The notes beneath the pieces were generated by a model that saw nothing but the letters and a program-made list of their open reading frames with translations, did not search any database and was not told where the DNA came from. DNA of 26,602 nt from an uncultured Ruminococcus sp. (GTDB lineage: Bacteria > Bacillota > Clostridia > Oscillospirales > Ruminococcaceae), in assembly GCA_900553675.1 (NCBI GenBank), contig USEH01000005.1:1-26602 (forward strand), written 5' to 3'. Shown piece after piece: positions 8,167 through 15,606 of this stretch; the stretch's first letter is position 1, and the number at the start of each line of letters is the position of its first letter. The translations under genes and the position numbers were made by a program.

Positions 8167-8975
8167 GCTTAATAACAAAGAAAACAACCGGTGCCGCAGC
8201 TGAAAATTCGCCTATAGGCGCAAATCTTAGCTTTGCTGCCGCCGAAGCATATAAGCTTTTAAGAGCTAATCTTATGTTCAGCCTTCCGGCTAAAGATTCA
8301 AAGTGCAGAGTTGTGGGAATAACAAGCTCGATGCCGAACGAGGGCAAGTCCACCACCTCCATCAACCTTGCCTACAGCATTGCGGAAACAGGCAAAAGAG
8401 TCCTTATTATAGACGGTGATATGAGATTGCCAACCCTGGCAAAGCGTCTTAACATAAACCGCTCGCCCGGACTTTCAAACCTTTTGGCAGGACTGTGCAG
8501 CGGAGCAGACGTTCTGCGCGCTTCGGGAATCCACGACAACCTTCATGCCCTTCCCGCAGGCGATATCCCACCCAACCCCAACGAGCTTTTGGGCTCTGAG
8601 TTGATGGAAAGTGTTATCGATTCTCTTAAAAACAATTATGACTATATTATTGTCGACCTTCCGCCTGTAACATCCGTTTCGGACGGTCTGGTTATATCAA
8701 AGCTGCTGGACGGTATTATAATAGTAGTAAGAAGAAATTACTGCGACCAGCAGTCGCTTGCCGAAGCTATGAGACAGATTGAGTTCCGCCACGGCAAGGT
8801 TCTGGGATTTGTTCTTACGCGCTCTGAGATTTCTCATAAGAATTACAAGAAATACAAGAAGGGCTACGGATATGGCTACGGTTACGGCTACGGCAATAAC
8901 AGCCGGAGCGGCGCTTCGTCCGGAACCTCGCAGGGCGGTCAGACTAAGGTGACGAAGGTCGAAAAGAATGATTGA
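8163..8975 (+). CDS. Bacterial tyrosine kinase of the CpsD/CapB type
   Basis: This 270-residue BY-kinase autophosphorylates a C-terminal tyrosine cluster and controls polysaccharide assembly. The three nucleotide motifs are visible: Walker A SSMPNEGKST (about 55-64), Walker A' LIIDGDMRLP (81-90) and Walker B YIIVDLPPV (141-149). The C-terminus has NYKKYKKG followed by five Tyr-Gly repeats (about 235-244) and a polar Ser/Gly tail. It is a separate polypeptide from its membrane modulator, as in Firmicutes, and the gene overlaps that of the modulator by 4 bases and that of the phosphatase by 8 bases. This is the standard modulator-kinase-phosphatase order. Regulation of glycan enzymes, the flippase or the LCP protein is inferred. 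Confidence 0.92.
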   Translation: MSLITKKTTGAAAENSPIGANLSFAAAEAYKLLRANLMFSLPAKDSKCRVVGITSSMPNEGKSTTSINLAYSIAETGKRVLIIDGDMRLPTLAKRLNINRSPGLSNLLAGLCSGADVLRASGIHDNLHALPAGDIPPNPNELLGSELMESVIDSLKNNYDYIIVDLPPVTSVSDGLVISKLLDGIIIVVRRNYCDQQSLAEAMRQIEFRHGKVLGFVLTRSEISHKNYKKYKKGYGYGYGYGYGNNSRSGASSGTSQGGQTKVTKVEKND

Positions 8976-9672
8976 TTTCCATTCGCACATCCTTCCGGGG
9001 GTGGACGACGGCTCGAAAAACGTTGAAACAAGTCTTGAAATGCTGCGCCAATCAGCCGCTCAGGGAGTTACGGACATCTGCCTGACGCCGCATTTCTATG
9101 CCGAGCAGAACACTCCGGAAAAATTTCTGGAAAAACGCACCCGCGCCGCCGAGGAGCTGTTTTCACATCTTGAAAGCGGTCTTCCAAGGATTCATCTGGG
9201 CGCAGAGGTCAAGTATTTTGAGGGCATATGTCAGTGTGAGGATCTGGAGCTTTTAAAGCTTCAGGGCACCGACATCATCCTGATAGAGATGCCATTTATG
9301 AACTGGACCGACCGTATCTGGAGAGATATTGAAGAAATATCATCATATCCGAATACCAAGGTTATGCTCGCCCATCTTGAAAGATATTTACAATTTAATA
9401 CTGAAAAGTACTTGACAAAACCGTCGATGCATGATATACTTATACAGTCGAATGCTGAGAATTTTACTTCCGGCTTCTTTCAGCGGCGTAAAGCCATGAA
9501 AATGCTGAAAGAAGGCATAATCGACGTTATCGGCTCAGACTGTCACAATTTAAGCTCAAGACCACCGAATATTGCCGAGGCAAGAGAAATGATTAAAAAG
9601 AGTCTCGGAGCCGGCACTCTTGCGCGGATTGACAGCATCGGAACGAATATACTCAGCAACCAATTGGGATAA
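8968..9672 (+). CDS. PHP-fold tyrosine phosphatase (CpsB/YwqE type)
   Basis: This 234-residue protein matches the CpsB/CapC/YwqE manganese-dependent phosphatases that dephosphorylate the BY-kinase tyrosine cluster. The N-terminal metal motif IDFHSHILPGVDDGS (His5, His7, Asp13-14) is textbook for the family, followed by LTPHFY, LGAEVKYF, IEMPF, MLAHLERY, QSNAENF and the closing metal motif GSDCHN. The length is close to the usual 240-260. The start at ATG 8968 lies inside the end of the kinase gene, giving tight coupling. It completes the phosphorylation cycle encoded by the two preceding genes and acts in the cytoplasm. Confidence 0.92.
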   Translation: MIDFHSHILPGVDDGSKNVETSLEMLRQSAAQGVTDICLTPHFYAEQNTPEKFLEKRTRAAEELFSHLESGLPRIHLGAEVKYFEGICQCEDLELLKLQGTDIILIEMPFMNWTDRIWRDIEEISSYPNTKVMLAHLERYLQFNTEKYLTKPSMHDILIQSNAENFTSGFFQRRKAMKMLKEGIIDVIGSDCHNLSSRPPNIAEAREMIKKSLGAGTLARIDSIGTNILSNQLG

Positions 9673-9699
9673 GCTTTACCGTTTGGAAGGGATGATAAA

Positions 9700-10446
9700 A
9701 TGAAGCTTAACCGACTGATTTCAATAGTTACTGCGGCGGCTATAACGCTCTCGCTGATGACATTTAATGTTTATGCGGCAGTAGACAAAGACGGTTCTCT
9801 TCTGAATAAGATAATCAACGCGATTACAGACGGTGCGGATGACGACGAAGATGGCTATAAAAGCCCTGTCGATTTCGACTATTATCAGAAAAAGAATCCG
9901 GATATATATGCATGGATTGAGATTCCCGGAACCGATATAGATCACCCGGTTCTTCAGAATCCCGATGACGACGAGTATTACACCAAGTACAGCTGGGAAA
10001 ATAAAAAATCCTCAAAGGGTTCGATTTTCACCCAGGCAACCTATAATACAAAAGATTTTTCCGATCCTGTAACCCTTATTTACGGTCATAGGACTAACGA
10101 CGGCTCAATGTTCGGGCAGCTCCAAAAGACCTACTCGGATGAAGAGGGCTTTAAAGAAGCCGAGGAAATTATAATATATCTGCCGGACAAGGAGCTTCAT
10201 TATAAGGTGTTTGCGTCTTTGCCCTATGGCAACGAGCATATTCTTCACTATTATAATTTCACCAGACTCAGAATGCGAGAGACATTCTTTAACAACGTTT
10301 TCTCGGCAAGCGGTGTTGGAGTAAATATCAACGAGGATAATTACTCCGCAGATAAAGACGGTATTGTAATCCTTTCAACTTGTTTGAGGGGTAACAATAA
10401 TAAACGCTATCTTGTGTTAGCTCAGCTGACTGAAGAGATAGACTAA
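9700..10446 (+). CDS. srtB: Class B sortase
   Basis: This 248-residue cysteine transpeptidase would attach a surface protein to peptidoglycan. An uncleaved-type N-terminal hydrophobic segment (about residues 6-27) anchors it outside the membrane. Catalytic residues are visible: His130 in LIYGHRTND, Cys228 in ILSTCLRG, Arg236 in NNKRYLVL. Class B features include DIDHPVLQ, DEYYTKYSW and GSIFTQATYN. GGAAGGGATG precedes ATG 9700, 27 bases after the phosphatase stop, so it belongs to the same operon. The next gene ends in an SPATG motif; the class B sortase of Clostridioides difficile is known to use (S/P)PxTG motifs, which makes that gene the likely substrate. Confidence 0.92.
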   Translation: MKLNRLISIVTAAAITLSLMTFNVYAAVDKDGSLLNKIINAITDGADDDEDGYKSPVDFDYYQKKNPDIYAWIEIPGTDIDHPVLQNPDDDEYYTKYSWENKKSSKGSIFTQATYNTKDFSDPVTLIYGHRTNDGSMFGQLQKTYSDEEGFKEAEEIIIYLPDKELHYKVFASLPYGNEHILHYYNFTRLRMRETFFNNVFSASGVGVNINEDNYSADKDGIVILSTCLRGNNNKRYLVLAQLTEEID

Positions 10447-10468
10447 AAAATTTATGGAGGGTACTATC

Positions 10469-11110
10469 ATGAAGAAAATTGCAAAAGCAGCACTTGCTGT
10501 AGTTCTTGTTCTTGCAATGACTGTCAGCGTATTCGCTGCTCCAAGTGTAAGCAGAGGTCCGGCTCCCAGTGTGTCGAAATCAGCTGCAAGTACTTTTGGC
10601 GTTCAGAAGGCAATCGTTACTGATGCTGCCGGCAACACTATCAGACTCAGCCCTGTTGACGTAACTATTTCCGCTGTTGACGCTGCAACCAAGGACGAAC
10701 TTAAGAATGCTGCAAACGACCTTACAGCTCTCGTTTCCAACTTAGCTGATGAGCTCCCCGAAGGCGTAGCTGCCTCTGACCTCACTGTTAAGGAAGTTTA
10801 CGATGTAAAGCTTAGCGCAACTGCTAAGAAGCTCATCGAAGATGGCGGCTCTGTAAGAATCAACTTCACCGTTCCCGGCGTTAAGAAGGGCAACTTCGTA
10901 GTTGTACTTCACAAGGGTGCAGACGGTTGGGAAGCACTTCCTGCAAAGGCTGTTGGACTTAACAACGTTGCTGTTGTTATGGACAGCTTCTCCCCTGTCG
11001 CTATCGTTACCCTTAAGAACGGCGTAACCATCGGCGGAGTAACTTCTCCTGCTACCGGTGAGGCTGTTGTTGCTGACGGTGTAGCTGCCGCTTGCGCTGC
11101 TGTTCTGTAA
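10469..11110 (+). CDS. Secreted SPxTG surface protein, probable sortase B substrate
   Basis: ATG 10469 is preferred because GGAGGG (10456-10461) sits 7 bases upstream; an earlier in-frame ATG at 10454 would place that site inside the gene. The 213-residue product has a signal peptide (MKKIAKAALAVVLVLAMT, cleavage near VFAA), a Ser/Pro-rich linker, and a beta-rich domain (VRINFTVPGVKKGNFVVVLH, GWEALPAKA, FSPVAIVTL) known from clostridial surface proteins. It ends in TSPATGE plus a short hydrophobic stretch, without the basic tail that sorting signals need. The +1 frame supplies that tail (CKERNRVKK) and would stop in an ATGA overlap with the LCP gene, so the end shown here is probably a frame error. 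Codon use is strongly biased, suggesting high expression. Confidence 0.82.
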   Translation: MKKIAKAALAVVLVLAMTVSVFAAPSVSRGPAPSVSKSAASTFGVQKAIVTDAAGNTIRLSPVDVTISAVDAATKDELKNAANDLTALVSNLADELPEGVAASDLTVKEVYDVKLSATAKKLIEDGGSVRINFTVPGVKKGNFVVVLHKGADGWEALPAKAVGLNNVAVVMDSFSPVAIVTLKNGVTIGGVTSPATGEAVVADGVAAACAAVL

Positions 11111-11131
11111 GGAACGAAACCGAGTTAAAAA

Positions 11132-12145
11132 ATGAAGCTTAAGTTAAGAAAAGTCCCTGTAAAGGTAATTCTTGTACTTATTTGCGTCATAGCTCTGTTG
11201 ATTGTCATAGTGTCGTTGCTGCTATCATGGGAGCAACGACATTATTCTTTTAATACCGACGATGAAGACTATACGCAGTACGAGCAGAACAGCGGGCTTG
11301 ATGAAGTTTATCATAATGGCGCATGGTACGTTCAGAAGCCTCAGATAGAAACCATTCTGTGCATAGGCGTTGACAAGTATGAACACGAAGATACAGAGCT
11401 CGGCGTTTATAACACCGAGGACTGCGACTTTTTGGTCGCGGTGGTTCTTGACCATCTGAACAAGACCTACACAGCCATCCAGATCAACCGCGACACCATG
11501 ATAGAGATTCCCGAGCTTGGCTTGACCGGCGAGCTGCTGGCTCTCACGGAGACGGGTCAGATCGCGTTGGCGTTTACATATGGCTCCGGCGGCGAGGACA
11601 GCTGCAAGAACGCTGCCTTGGCGGTTTCCAATCTGCTTTCGGGCGTCGAAATTGACCACTATATCAAGGTTACCATGGACGCTGTTTCCGTCATCAACGA
11701 CGCTGTTGGCGGAGTCACGCTGACAGCCGCTGAGGACTATCCCGACATCGGCATTGTAAAGGGCGAAACAGTCACCCTTATGGGAGACAATGCTCTTGCC
11801 TATGTAAGAGGAAGAATGACCGTTGGAGATGGCACCAATATCGGCAGAATGGAGCGGCAGAGACAGTATATGACTGCGCTTAAGGACGCCTATTCCGCAA
11901 AGCTTGCCACCGACCCGACGCTTGCGCTGACCGCGATTACCTCGATATCGGAATACATGGTATCCGATTGCAGCATTTATGACCTTTCGGACCTTGTGAA
12001 CGCAACCTATGAATACACCTTCGAGGGCTTCAGAGTTCCTGAGGGCGAATCGGTTATGGGCGAGCAGTTTATGGAATTTTATGTCGATGAGGAAGCTTTA
12101 GAGCAGCTTGTCTTCGACATCTACTACCAAAAAAAGGACGAATAA
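11132..12145 (+). CDS. LytR-CpsA-Psr (LCP) family glycopolymer transferase
   Basis: This 337-residue protein would transfer a lipid-linked glycopolymer to peptidoglycan outside the membrane. It has a short basic start, a membrane helix (about residues 12-33), then the LCP domain: ILCIGVDKYE, CDFLVAVVLDH, the conserved INRDTM, DHYIKVTMDAVSVINDAVGGV, LMGDNALAYVRGR and GRMERQRQYMTAL with the arginines that bind the polyprenyl diphosphate. The ribosome site is weak and distant, which fits translational coupling to the preceding gene if that gene really ends in the overlapping +1 frame. It follows the kinase/phosphatase and sortase genes and would join the regulated polysaccharide to the wall. Confidence 0.9.
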   Translation: MKLKLRKVPVKVILVLICVIALLIVIVSLLLSWEQRHYSFNTDDEDYTQYEQNSGLDEVYHNGAWYVQKPQIETILCIGVDKYEHEDTELGVYNTEDCDFLVAVVLDHLNKTYTAIQINRDTMIEIPELGLTGELLALTETGQIALAFTYGSGGEDSCKNAALAVSNLLSGVEIDHYIKVTMDAVSVINDAVGGVTLTAAEDYPDIGIVKGETVTLMGDNALAYVRGRMTVGDGTNIGRMERQRQYMTALKDAYSAKLATDPTLALTAITSISEYMVSDCSIYDLSDLVNATYEYTFEGFRVPEGESVMGEQFMEFYVDEEALEQLVFDIYYQKKDE

Positions 12146-12151
12146 CAGTAC

Positions 12152-12186
12152 AATTTCACCGAGCGGACAATCTGTTCGGTGAAATT
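12152..12186 (+). other. Perfect 11-bp hairpin between LCP and VanZ genes
   Basis: AATTTCACCGA (12152-12162) pairs with TCGGTGAAATT (12176-12186) across a 13-base loop. No T run follows, so it is more likely an mRNA-processing or stabilising hairpin than a terminator. It ends six bases before the VanZ ribosome site. Confidence 0.55.
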
Positions 12187-12201
12187 AATTGAGGAGAGCA
12201 T

Positions 12202-12705
12202 ATGCCGACATCAAGCATAAGAACAGCCAAAATGCGGAAAGCAATAGGCGCGGGTGTTTCTATAGTAACGGTTTTGGGAATAATCATGCTTCTATTTGTG
12301 TTTTCGGGACAGAATGCCGACGAATCTTCTGCTTTGAGCGGAAGGGTGACTGCATTTATTATTAAAATCCTTCGGCTCGACGAAACAGGTCTGCCGCTTG
12401 ACCGAGCTGAGCATTATGTCCGCAAGCTAGCTCATTTTACCATATACTTCGTTTTAGGAGTGGGACTGTGCGGAACGGCTCAGTGCCTGCTTGCAAAGAT
12501 GAGGTTTTTTGCGGCGTCCCTTGCGGGAATATTGATTGCCGCGCTGGACGAATTTCATCAGCTTTTCGTTCCGGGTAGAGGCGGAACGCCTCAGGACGTG
12601 CTTCTAGACTACAGCGGCATGGTCACGGGGTATTTTGTCTGCCTTGGCGTGATACATATTGTTTTAAAGCTATGCGAAAAAAGAAATAACCGTCGGAGAA
12701 CATGA
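12202..12705 (+). CDS. VanZ-like membrane protein
   Basis: This 167-residue protein shows the VanZ-family pattern: a first helix ending in FVFSGQNADES, then VRKLAHFTIYFVLGVGL (conserved His in the second helix), ALDEFHQLFVPGRGGTPQD and VLLDYSG, and a final helix with a basic end. Four membrane segments are expected. GAGGAGAG lies close before ATG 12202. The family is named for the teicoplanin-resistance accessory VanZ, but most members have other, poorly known envelope roles. It follows the LCP gene after a hairpin and its stop lies inside the stem of a terminator, so it is the last gene of the surface operon. Confidence 0.88.
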   Translation: MPTSSIRTAKMRKAIGAGVSIVTVLGIIMLLFVFSGQNADESSALSGRVTAFIIKILRLDETGLPLDRAEHYVRKLAHFTIYFVLGVGLCGTAQCLLAKMRFFAASLAGILIAALDEFHQLFVPGRGGTPQDVLLDYSGMVTGYFVCLGVIHIVLKLCEKRNNRRRT

Positions 12706-12730
12706 CTCCTCGACGGTTTTCTTTTTATCA
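12688..12730 (+). terminator. Bidirectional terminator between VanZ and the histidine phosphatase
   Basis: AACCGTCG (12688-12695) pairs with CGACGGTT (12711-12718), with an inner GAG/CTC extension. TTTTCTTTTT follows on the plus strand and a T-rich run follows on the minus strand, so it ends both convergent genes. It overlaps the VanZ stop codon. Confidence 0.85.
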
Positions 12731-12738
12731 GTTAAGAA

Positions 12739-13422
12739 TTATTCCTCGTGATAATCCGCTTCGTCATCCGCAAAGCTGTCGAACTCGCTTGCCTCGCCCG
12801 ACTCATTTTTGAGATACGGCAGTCTGCCAAGAATCTCAAAGGCATTTGACTGCTGCCACATCTGCGCAGTGACGAGTACCGAAAAGCCCTCGCCGAAGTC
12901 GCAGGCAAAGTCGTTGGGTGAGAACTTGGGAAGACCGAAGCAGCTTAAAATATTCATGATGATTCCGCCGTGGGTGACTACGGCGGCGTTTTTGTAGCCG
13001 TTTCTCATCATGTCTTCGATGACGAACTGCACGCCTTCATAGCACCGCTCGACAACCTTGCGCATAGGCTCGCCGCCGGGGGCGGGATTGTCAAGACCTC
13101 CGCGCAAAAACTGCTTATAGTCGGGTCTGCCCATCAGGTCGGCAGCTTTTTTGCCTTCGAACTCGCCGAAATTCATCTCTCTGAACTCCGGCACGACGCG
13201 TGCGTATCCCTGAGGATAGATAAACGAAGCGGTTGCTATGCAGCGCTTTAGAGGGCTGACGTAGACCTTGTCCACCTCGGGGTAGACAAACTTTTCGGTT
13301 TTCTCGGCAAGCTCGCGCCGACCGCGCTCAGATATCGGCGACTCGGTTATTCCGATGTATCTGCCTTCCTCATTGGCAAGGGTTATGGCGTGGCGAATGA
13401 AGTGAATACGGTATCCGGTCAT
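12739..13422 (-). CDS. Histidine phosphatase family protein (phosphoglycerate mutase-like)
   Basis: This 227-residue protein starts at ATG 13422, where AAAGGAAA sits about 9 bases upstream; a longer frame exists but lacks a ribosome site. The phosphohistidine motif is FIRHAITLANEEGRYIG (RHA in place of the usual RHG), followed by LSERGRRE-like SERGRRELAE, YVSPLKRCIATA, the EMNFGEFEGK acid-bearing loop, and the second catalytic His in VVTHGGIIM. This is the cobC/gpmB-like branch; substrates of such proteins range from sugar phosphates to nucleotides and cannot be told from sequence. The C-terminus is an acidic extension of about 25 residues. It stands alone, converging on the VanZ gene and diverging from the XRE regulator. 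Confidence 0.87.
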   Translation of the reverse strand: MTGYRIHFIRHAITLANEEGRYIGITESPISERGRRELAEKTEKFVYPEVDKVYVSPLKRCIATASFIYPQGYARVVPEFREMNFGEFEGKKAADLMGRPDYKQFLRGGLDNPAPGGEPMRKVVERCYEGVQFVIEDMMRNGYKNAAVVTHGGIIMNILSCFGLPKFSPNDFACDFGEGFSVLVTAQMWQQSNAFEILGRLPYLKNESGEASEFDSFADDEADYHEE

Positions 13423-13520
13423 GACATTTTTTCCTTTCAAATCTATTAAAAAAGCTGATATCCACATTATTCACAAATATCTCTTATGAAATTCATTAAT
13501 AATGATAGTACCTTTTTGGC

Positions 13521-13549
13521 TTTACAATCTGTAAAAATCGGTGTATAAT
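13521..13549 (+). promoter_or_regulatory. Sigma-A promoter for the XRE regulator
   Basis: TTTACA (13521-13526) and TATAAT (13544-13549) with a 17-bp spacer. Confidence 0.8.
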
Positions 13550-13574
13550 AATCAATACGTCAACAACATTTTGG

Positions 13575-13602
13575 TCGGTGCATAAACTACGAGCGGCACC
13601 GA
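13575..13602 (+). promoter_or_regulatory. Hairpin in the leader of the XRE gene
   Basis: A perfect 7-bp inverted repeat TCGGTGC (13575-13581) / GCACCGA (13596-13602) lies between promoter and ribosome site. It could be an operator or an RNA hairpin; direct autoregulation is only a guess. Confidence 0.4.
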
Positions 13603-13633
13603 TGGACATAAAAGCAAAAGAGGGGTGAGAGTC

Positions 13634-14338
13634 TTGAATTCCGAATTTTCCAGAATAATGACTCTTCTTAGGAAAGAAAGAAAGATATCGCAGAAAAAAG
13701 CCGCGGAGGACTTGGGAATCTCGCAGGGGCTTCTTTCTCATTACGAAAAGGGCAAGCGCGAGTGCGGGCTTGATTTTTTGGTTCGCGCAGCGGACTATTA
13801 CAACGTCTCCTGCGACTATCTGTTAGGACGCTCGCCGGAGCCGGAGGGCAAAACCATCACCGTTGACGAGCTGCCGGAGGACGACCCAACCAAGCGCGAC
13901 AAGGTAACTCCCGGCTCGGTAATGGTGTCGTTCAACAAAAAGCTTATCATAAATTCGCTGAACGTTTTGTTTGCAATACTTTCAAAGTTCCGCTCGCAGA
14001 CGGTCATAAAGGAAGCGGCGGCGTACATAATGCTTTCGGTTTACAAGGTTTTCAGGCACGTATACTCTTCCAACCGATTGAACGACCAAAACTTCTTTAT
14101 GATAAACAAGACTGTCGCCTCATCTGAGTGCGACGCGGCGATGTGTCTTGCCGAGGCGCGGCTGAAGGCGGCGGCAAGGGGAGTTGACATTGAGGGGCAG
14201 GACTCGGTTGAGGACGGCTCTGCGCCTGAGATAAACACCCAAAGCTTGGCGGCGGAGTATCCGCAGTACTATTCTTCGACGGTCAATCTGATAAAGAACA
14301 GTGAGGCTAAGATTAAGGAGATTGAAGCGGCGAAGTAA
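13634..14338 (+). CDS. XRE-family helix-turn-helix transcriptional regulator
   Basis: TTG 13634 is the preferred start because GAGGGG (13620-13625) lies 8 bases upstream; an in-frame GTG at 13625 would be too close to that site. The 234-residue protein opens with LNSEFSRIMTLLRKERKISQ, a classical Cro/C1-type DNA-binding domain (KKAAEDLGISQGLLSHYEKG, then LVRAADYYNVSCDYLLGRSP), a form common in Oscillospirales. The remaining ~160 residues are helical and not recognised; they include an acidic hinge (DELPEDDPTK) and a C-terminal NLIKNSEAKIKEIEAAK helix, perhaps a dimerisation or ligand domain. It has its own promoter and terminator. Its targets are unknown. Confidence 0.85.
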   Translation: MNSEFSRIMTLLRKERKISQKKAAEDLGISQGLLSHYEKGKRECGLDFLVRAADYYNVSCDYLLGRSPEPEGKTITVDELPEDDPTKRDKVTPGSVMVSFNKKLIINSLNVLFAILSKFRSQTVIKEAAAYIMLSVYKVFRHVYSSNRLNDQNFFMINKTVASSECDAAMCLAEARLKAAARGVDIEGQDSVEDGSAPEINTQSLAAEYPQYYSSTVNLIKNSEAKIKEIEAAK

Positions 14339-14356
14339 TGCCTATAGATTTTTTTG

Positions 14357-14394
14357 AGCAAGGCGGCGTGATGGCTGTCTTGCTTTTTATTTTA
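14357..14394 (+). terminator. Rho-independent terminator after the XRE gene
   Basis: AGCAAG (14357-14362) pairs with CTTGCT (14379-14384), with further pairing inside the loop, followed by TTTTTATTTTA. Confidence 0.75.
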
Positions 14395-14500
14395 TGGGGA
14401 TATTATAGCATAGATGTGGGCGAAATGCAAGGAGGGGGATGGGGGTGGTTGTATGCCTGACGGAATGCGGGGAGGGATGTTGAGGATGCTTTGCACCATA

Positions 14501-14981
14501 GGGTGAGCCGTTTGATATCTGCTCTACTGCCTGCAGTGGTTAAAGGGGATGAACCTAAGGGGAGACGGGGGGAAGAGCAAAATCCGAACAAAAGTGCGGA
14601 CTTCCCCCTCTTCCCCTCAACGTTTCTCCTAACAAAGGTTGTGCGTTTCCGTCCATATATTGCAAGCAAAGGTATAGATTAATACAACTAAGTATCCTGT
14701 TTGACGAAGTTATGCCAACGACGGAGGAAAGGCGGCTGACGGCAAAACAATAGTACGGAAATAACAAGGTTCGAGCCGTCAGCTTTTTCCTTCACCCTCT
14801 CACCCCTTTTCCGCACTTTTCACTGCCTGCAAGCGTCCGCGTTCGCTGGCTTGATTTTACTGCCGTTCCTTGGTGACAGAATGTTGTTGCCAAAGATAGT
14901 GCGCCGTCTTATCATTTGAGCGAGCGTACTTTGTAGCCCTTTGAAAGACAATATGTTTTTTGGTACTTCAGCGCATCCACA
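14501..14981 (+). repeat. Long inverted repeat, left copy (core 14620-14981)
   Basis: The core at 14620-14981 is 362 bp and matches the reverse complement of 19485-19846 with no gaps and 4 mismatches by hand alignment. Similarity resumes outward at 14501-14562 against 19955-20016, but the piece between differs (58 bases here, a ~110-base hairpin block in the right copy). I see no credible coding region in it: the open frames have no ribosome site and end in spurious basic peptides. Inside it a 9-bp stem GCTGACGGC (14735-14743) / GCCGTCAGC (14775-14783) is followed by TTTTT. The two copies bracket the AKR-GH26-GH9 cassette. Confidence 0.9.
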
Positions 14982-15284
14982 TGGGTGATTGGTAGGTAAG
15001 ATAGTGCGAAACCGGGAGTTTGCAATGACAGAAGGTGTCATTGTGAGGATGCCGACGTCCTTGGCAGGAGGTAGGGCGCGCCTTCTACTTTGTGGGGACG
15101 CGGAGGCTGGGACGCTTCGCGTCCTAAGCGGCTTTGCCGCTAATGCGCCCCATGGCGCATCAGCCTCCGCCCGCACTTTGTAGGGCTCCCTGCAAAACTG
15201 CGATAGAACACTATCGTTGGGGCGCGCCCGATGGGAACGCACAAAGTATCCTCCCAAAACAGCTACGCACAAAGTACTAAAACC
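14982..15284 (+). other. Palindrome-rich non-coding spacer
   Basis: No gene is supported here. It holds CAATGACA/TGTCATTG (15023-15043), an inverted pair of GGGCGCGCC-type sites (15074-15082 and 15221-15229), the cloverleaf at 15100-15170, and CGATAG/CTATCG (15201-15216). Frames that cross it have no ribosome site. Confidence 0.6.
15100..15170 (+). repeat. Cloverleaf-like palindrome
   Basis: An outer 9-bp stem GCGGAGGCT (15100-15108) / AGCCTCCGC (15162-15170) encloses three perfect hairpins: GGACGC-TTC-GCGTCC (15110-15124), AGCGGC-TTT-GCCGCT (15127-15141) and ATGCGCC-CCAT-GGCGCAT (15143-15160). Almost every base is paired in a four-way junction. Confidence 0.8.
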
Positions 15285-15445
15285 ACTAAACAAAAGTCGG
15301 GCGTTTACGTCCATAAATTGCAAGCAAAAGTACAAATCAGCGCGGATAACTTGCCAAATCTCAAAGCAACGTCCAACGACGGAGTAAACGCAATGCGTGA
15401 CGGCAAACAAAAGTACGGCGATTGCAAACTTTGAGCCGTCGTCTG
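15285..15445 (+). repeat. Diverged direct copy of the repeat module
   Basis: This stretch is a degenerate direct copy of 14629-14783. Shared blocks in order are CTAA(A)CAAA, GCGTTT(A/C)CGTCCATA, ATTGCAAGCAAA, CCAACGACGGAG, GACGGCAAA, AGTACGG and GAGCCGTC. The GACGGC (15399-15404) / GCCGTC (15435-15440) stem is kept although the loop has changed. It covers only the module, not the rest of the 362-bp repeat. Confidence 0.7.
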
Positions 15446-15606
15446 CCGCATGGTTTTCCGACAAAATGTTAAGATAAGCATAGTATACTTTATTTACATC
15501 CGTATGTCAATCAAATATAATAAATTAAAGTCAAAAGATTTTCGGCTGCGCCTAAGTATATCTTTCCCCATCCAGCCGTCAAAAAACATCAAGAAAGGAA
15601 ATACAT

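Noticed and set aside
7387..9672. Complete capsule biosynthesis locus
   Set aside because: Only regulatory and export-type genes are present; no glycosyltransferase, polymerase or sugar-nucleotide gene occurs in the window.
15100..15170. tRNA or tRNA-like gene
   Set aside because: The cloverleaf lacks a T-loop TTC motif, an anticodon-sized loop and an acceptor CCA context; its loops are only 3-4 bases.
14820..15464. Open minus-strand frame of 214 codons across the left repeat and spacer
   Set aside because: It crosses the cloverleaf and other palindromes, has no ribosome site, gives a low-complexity Arg/Ala/Ser-rich product, and its end reappears only because the repeat is duplicated.
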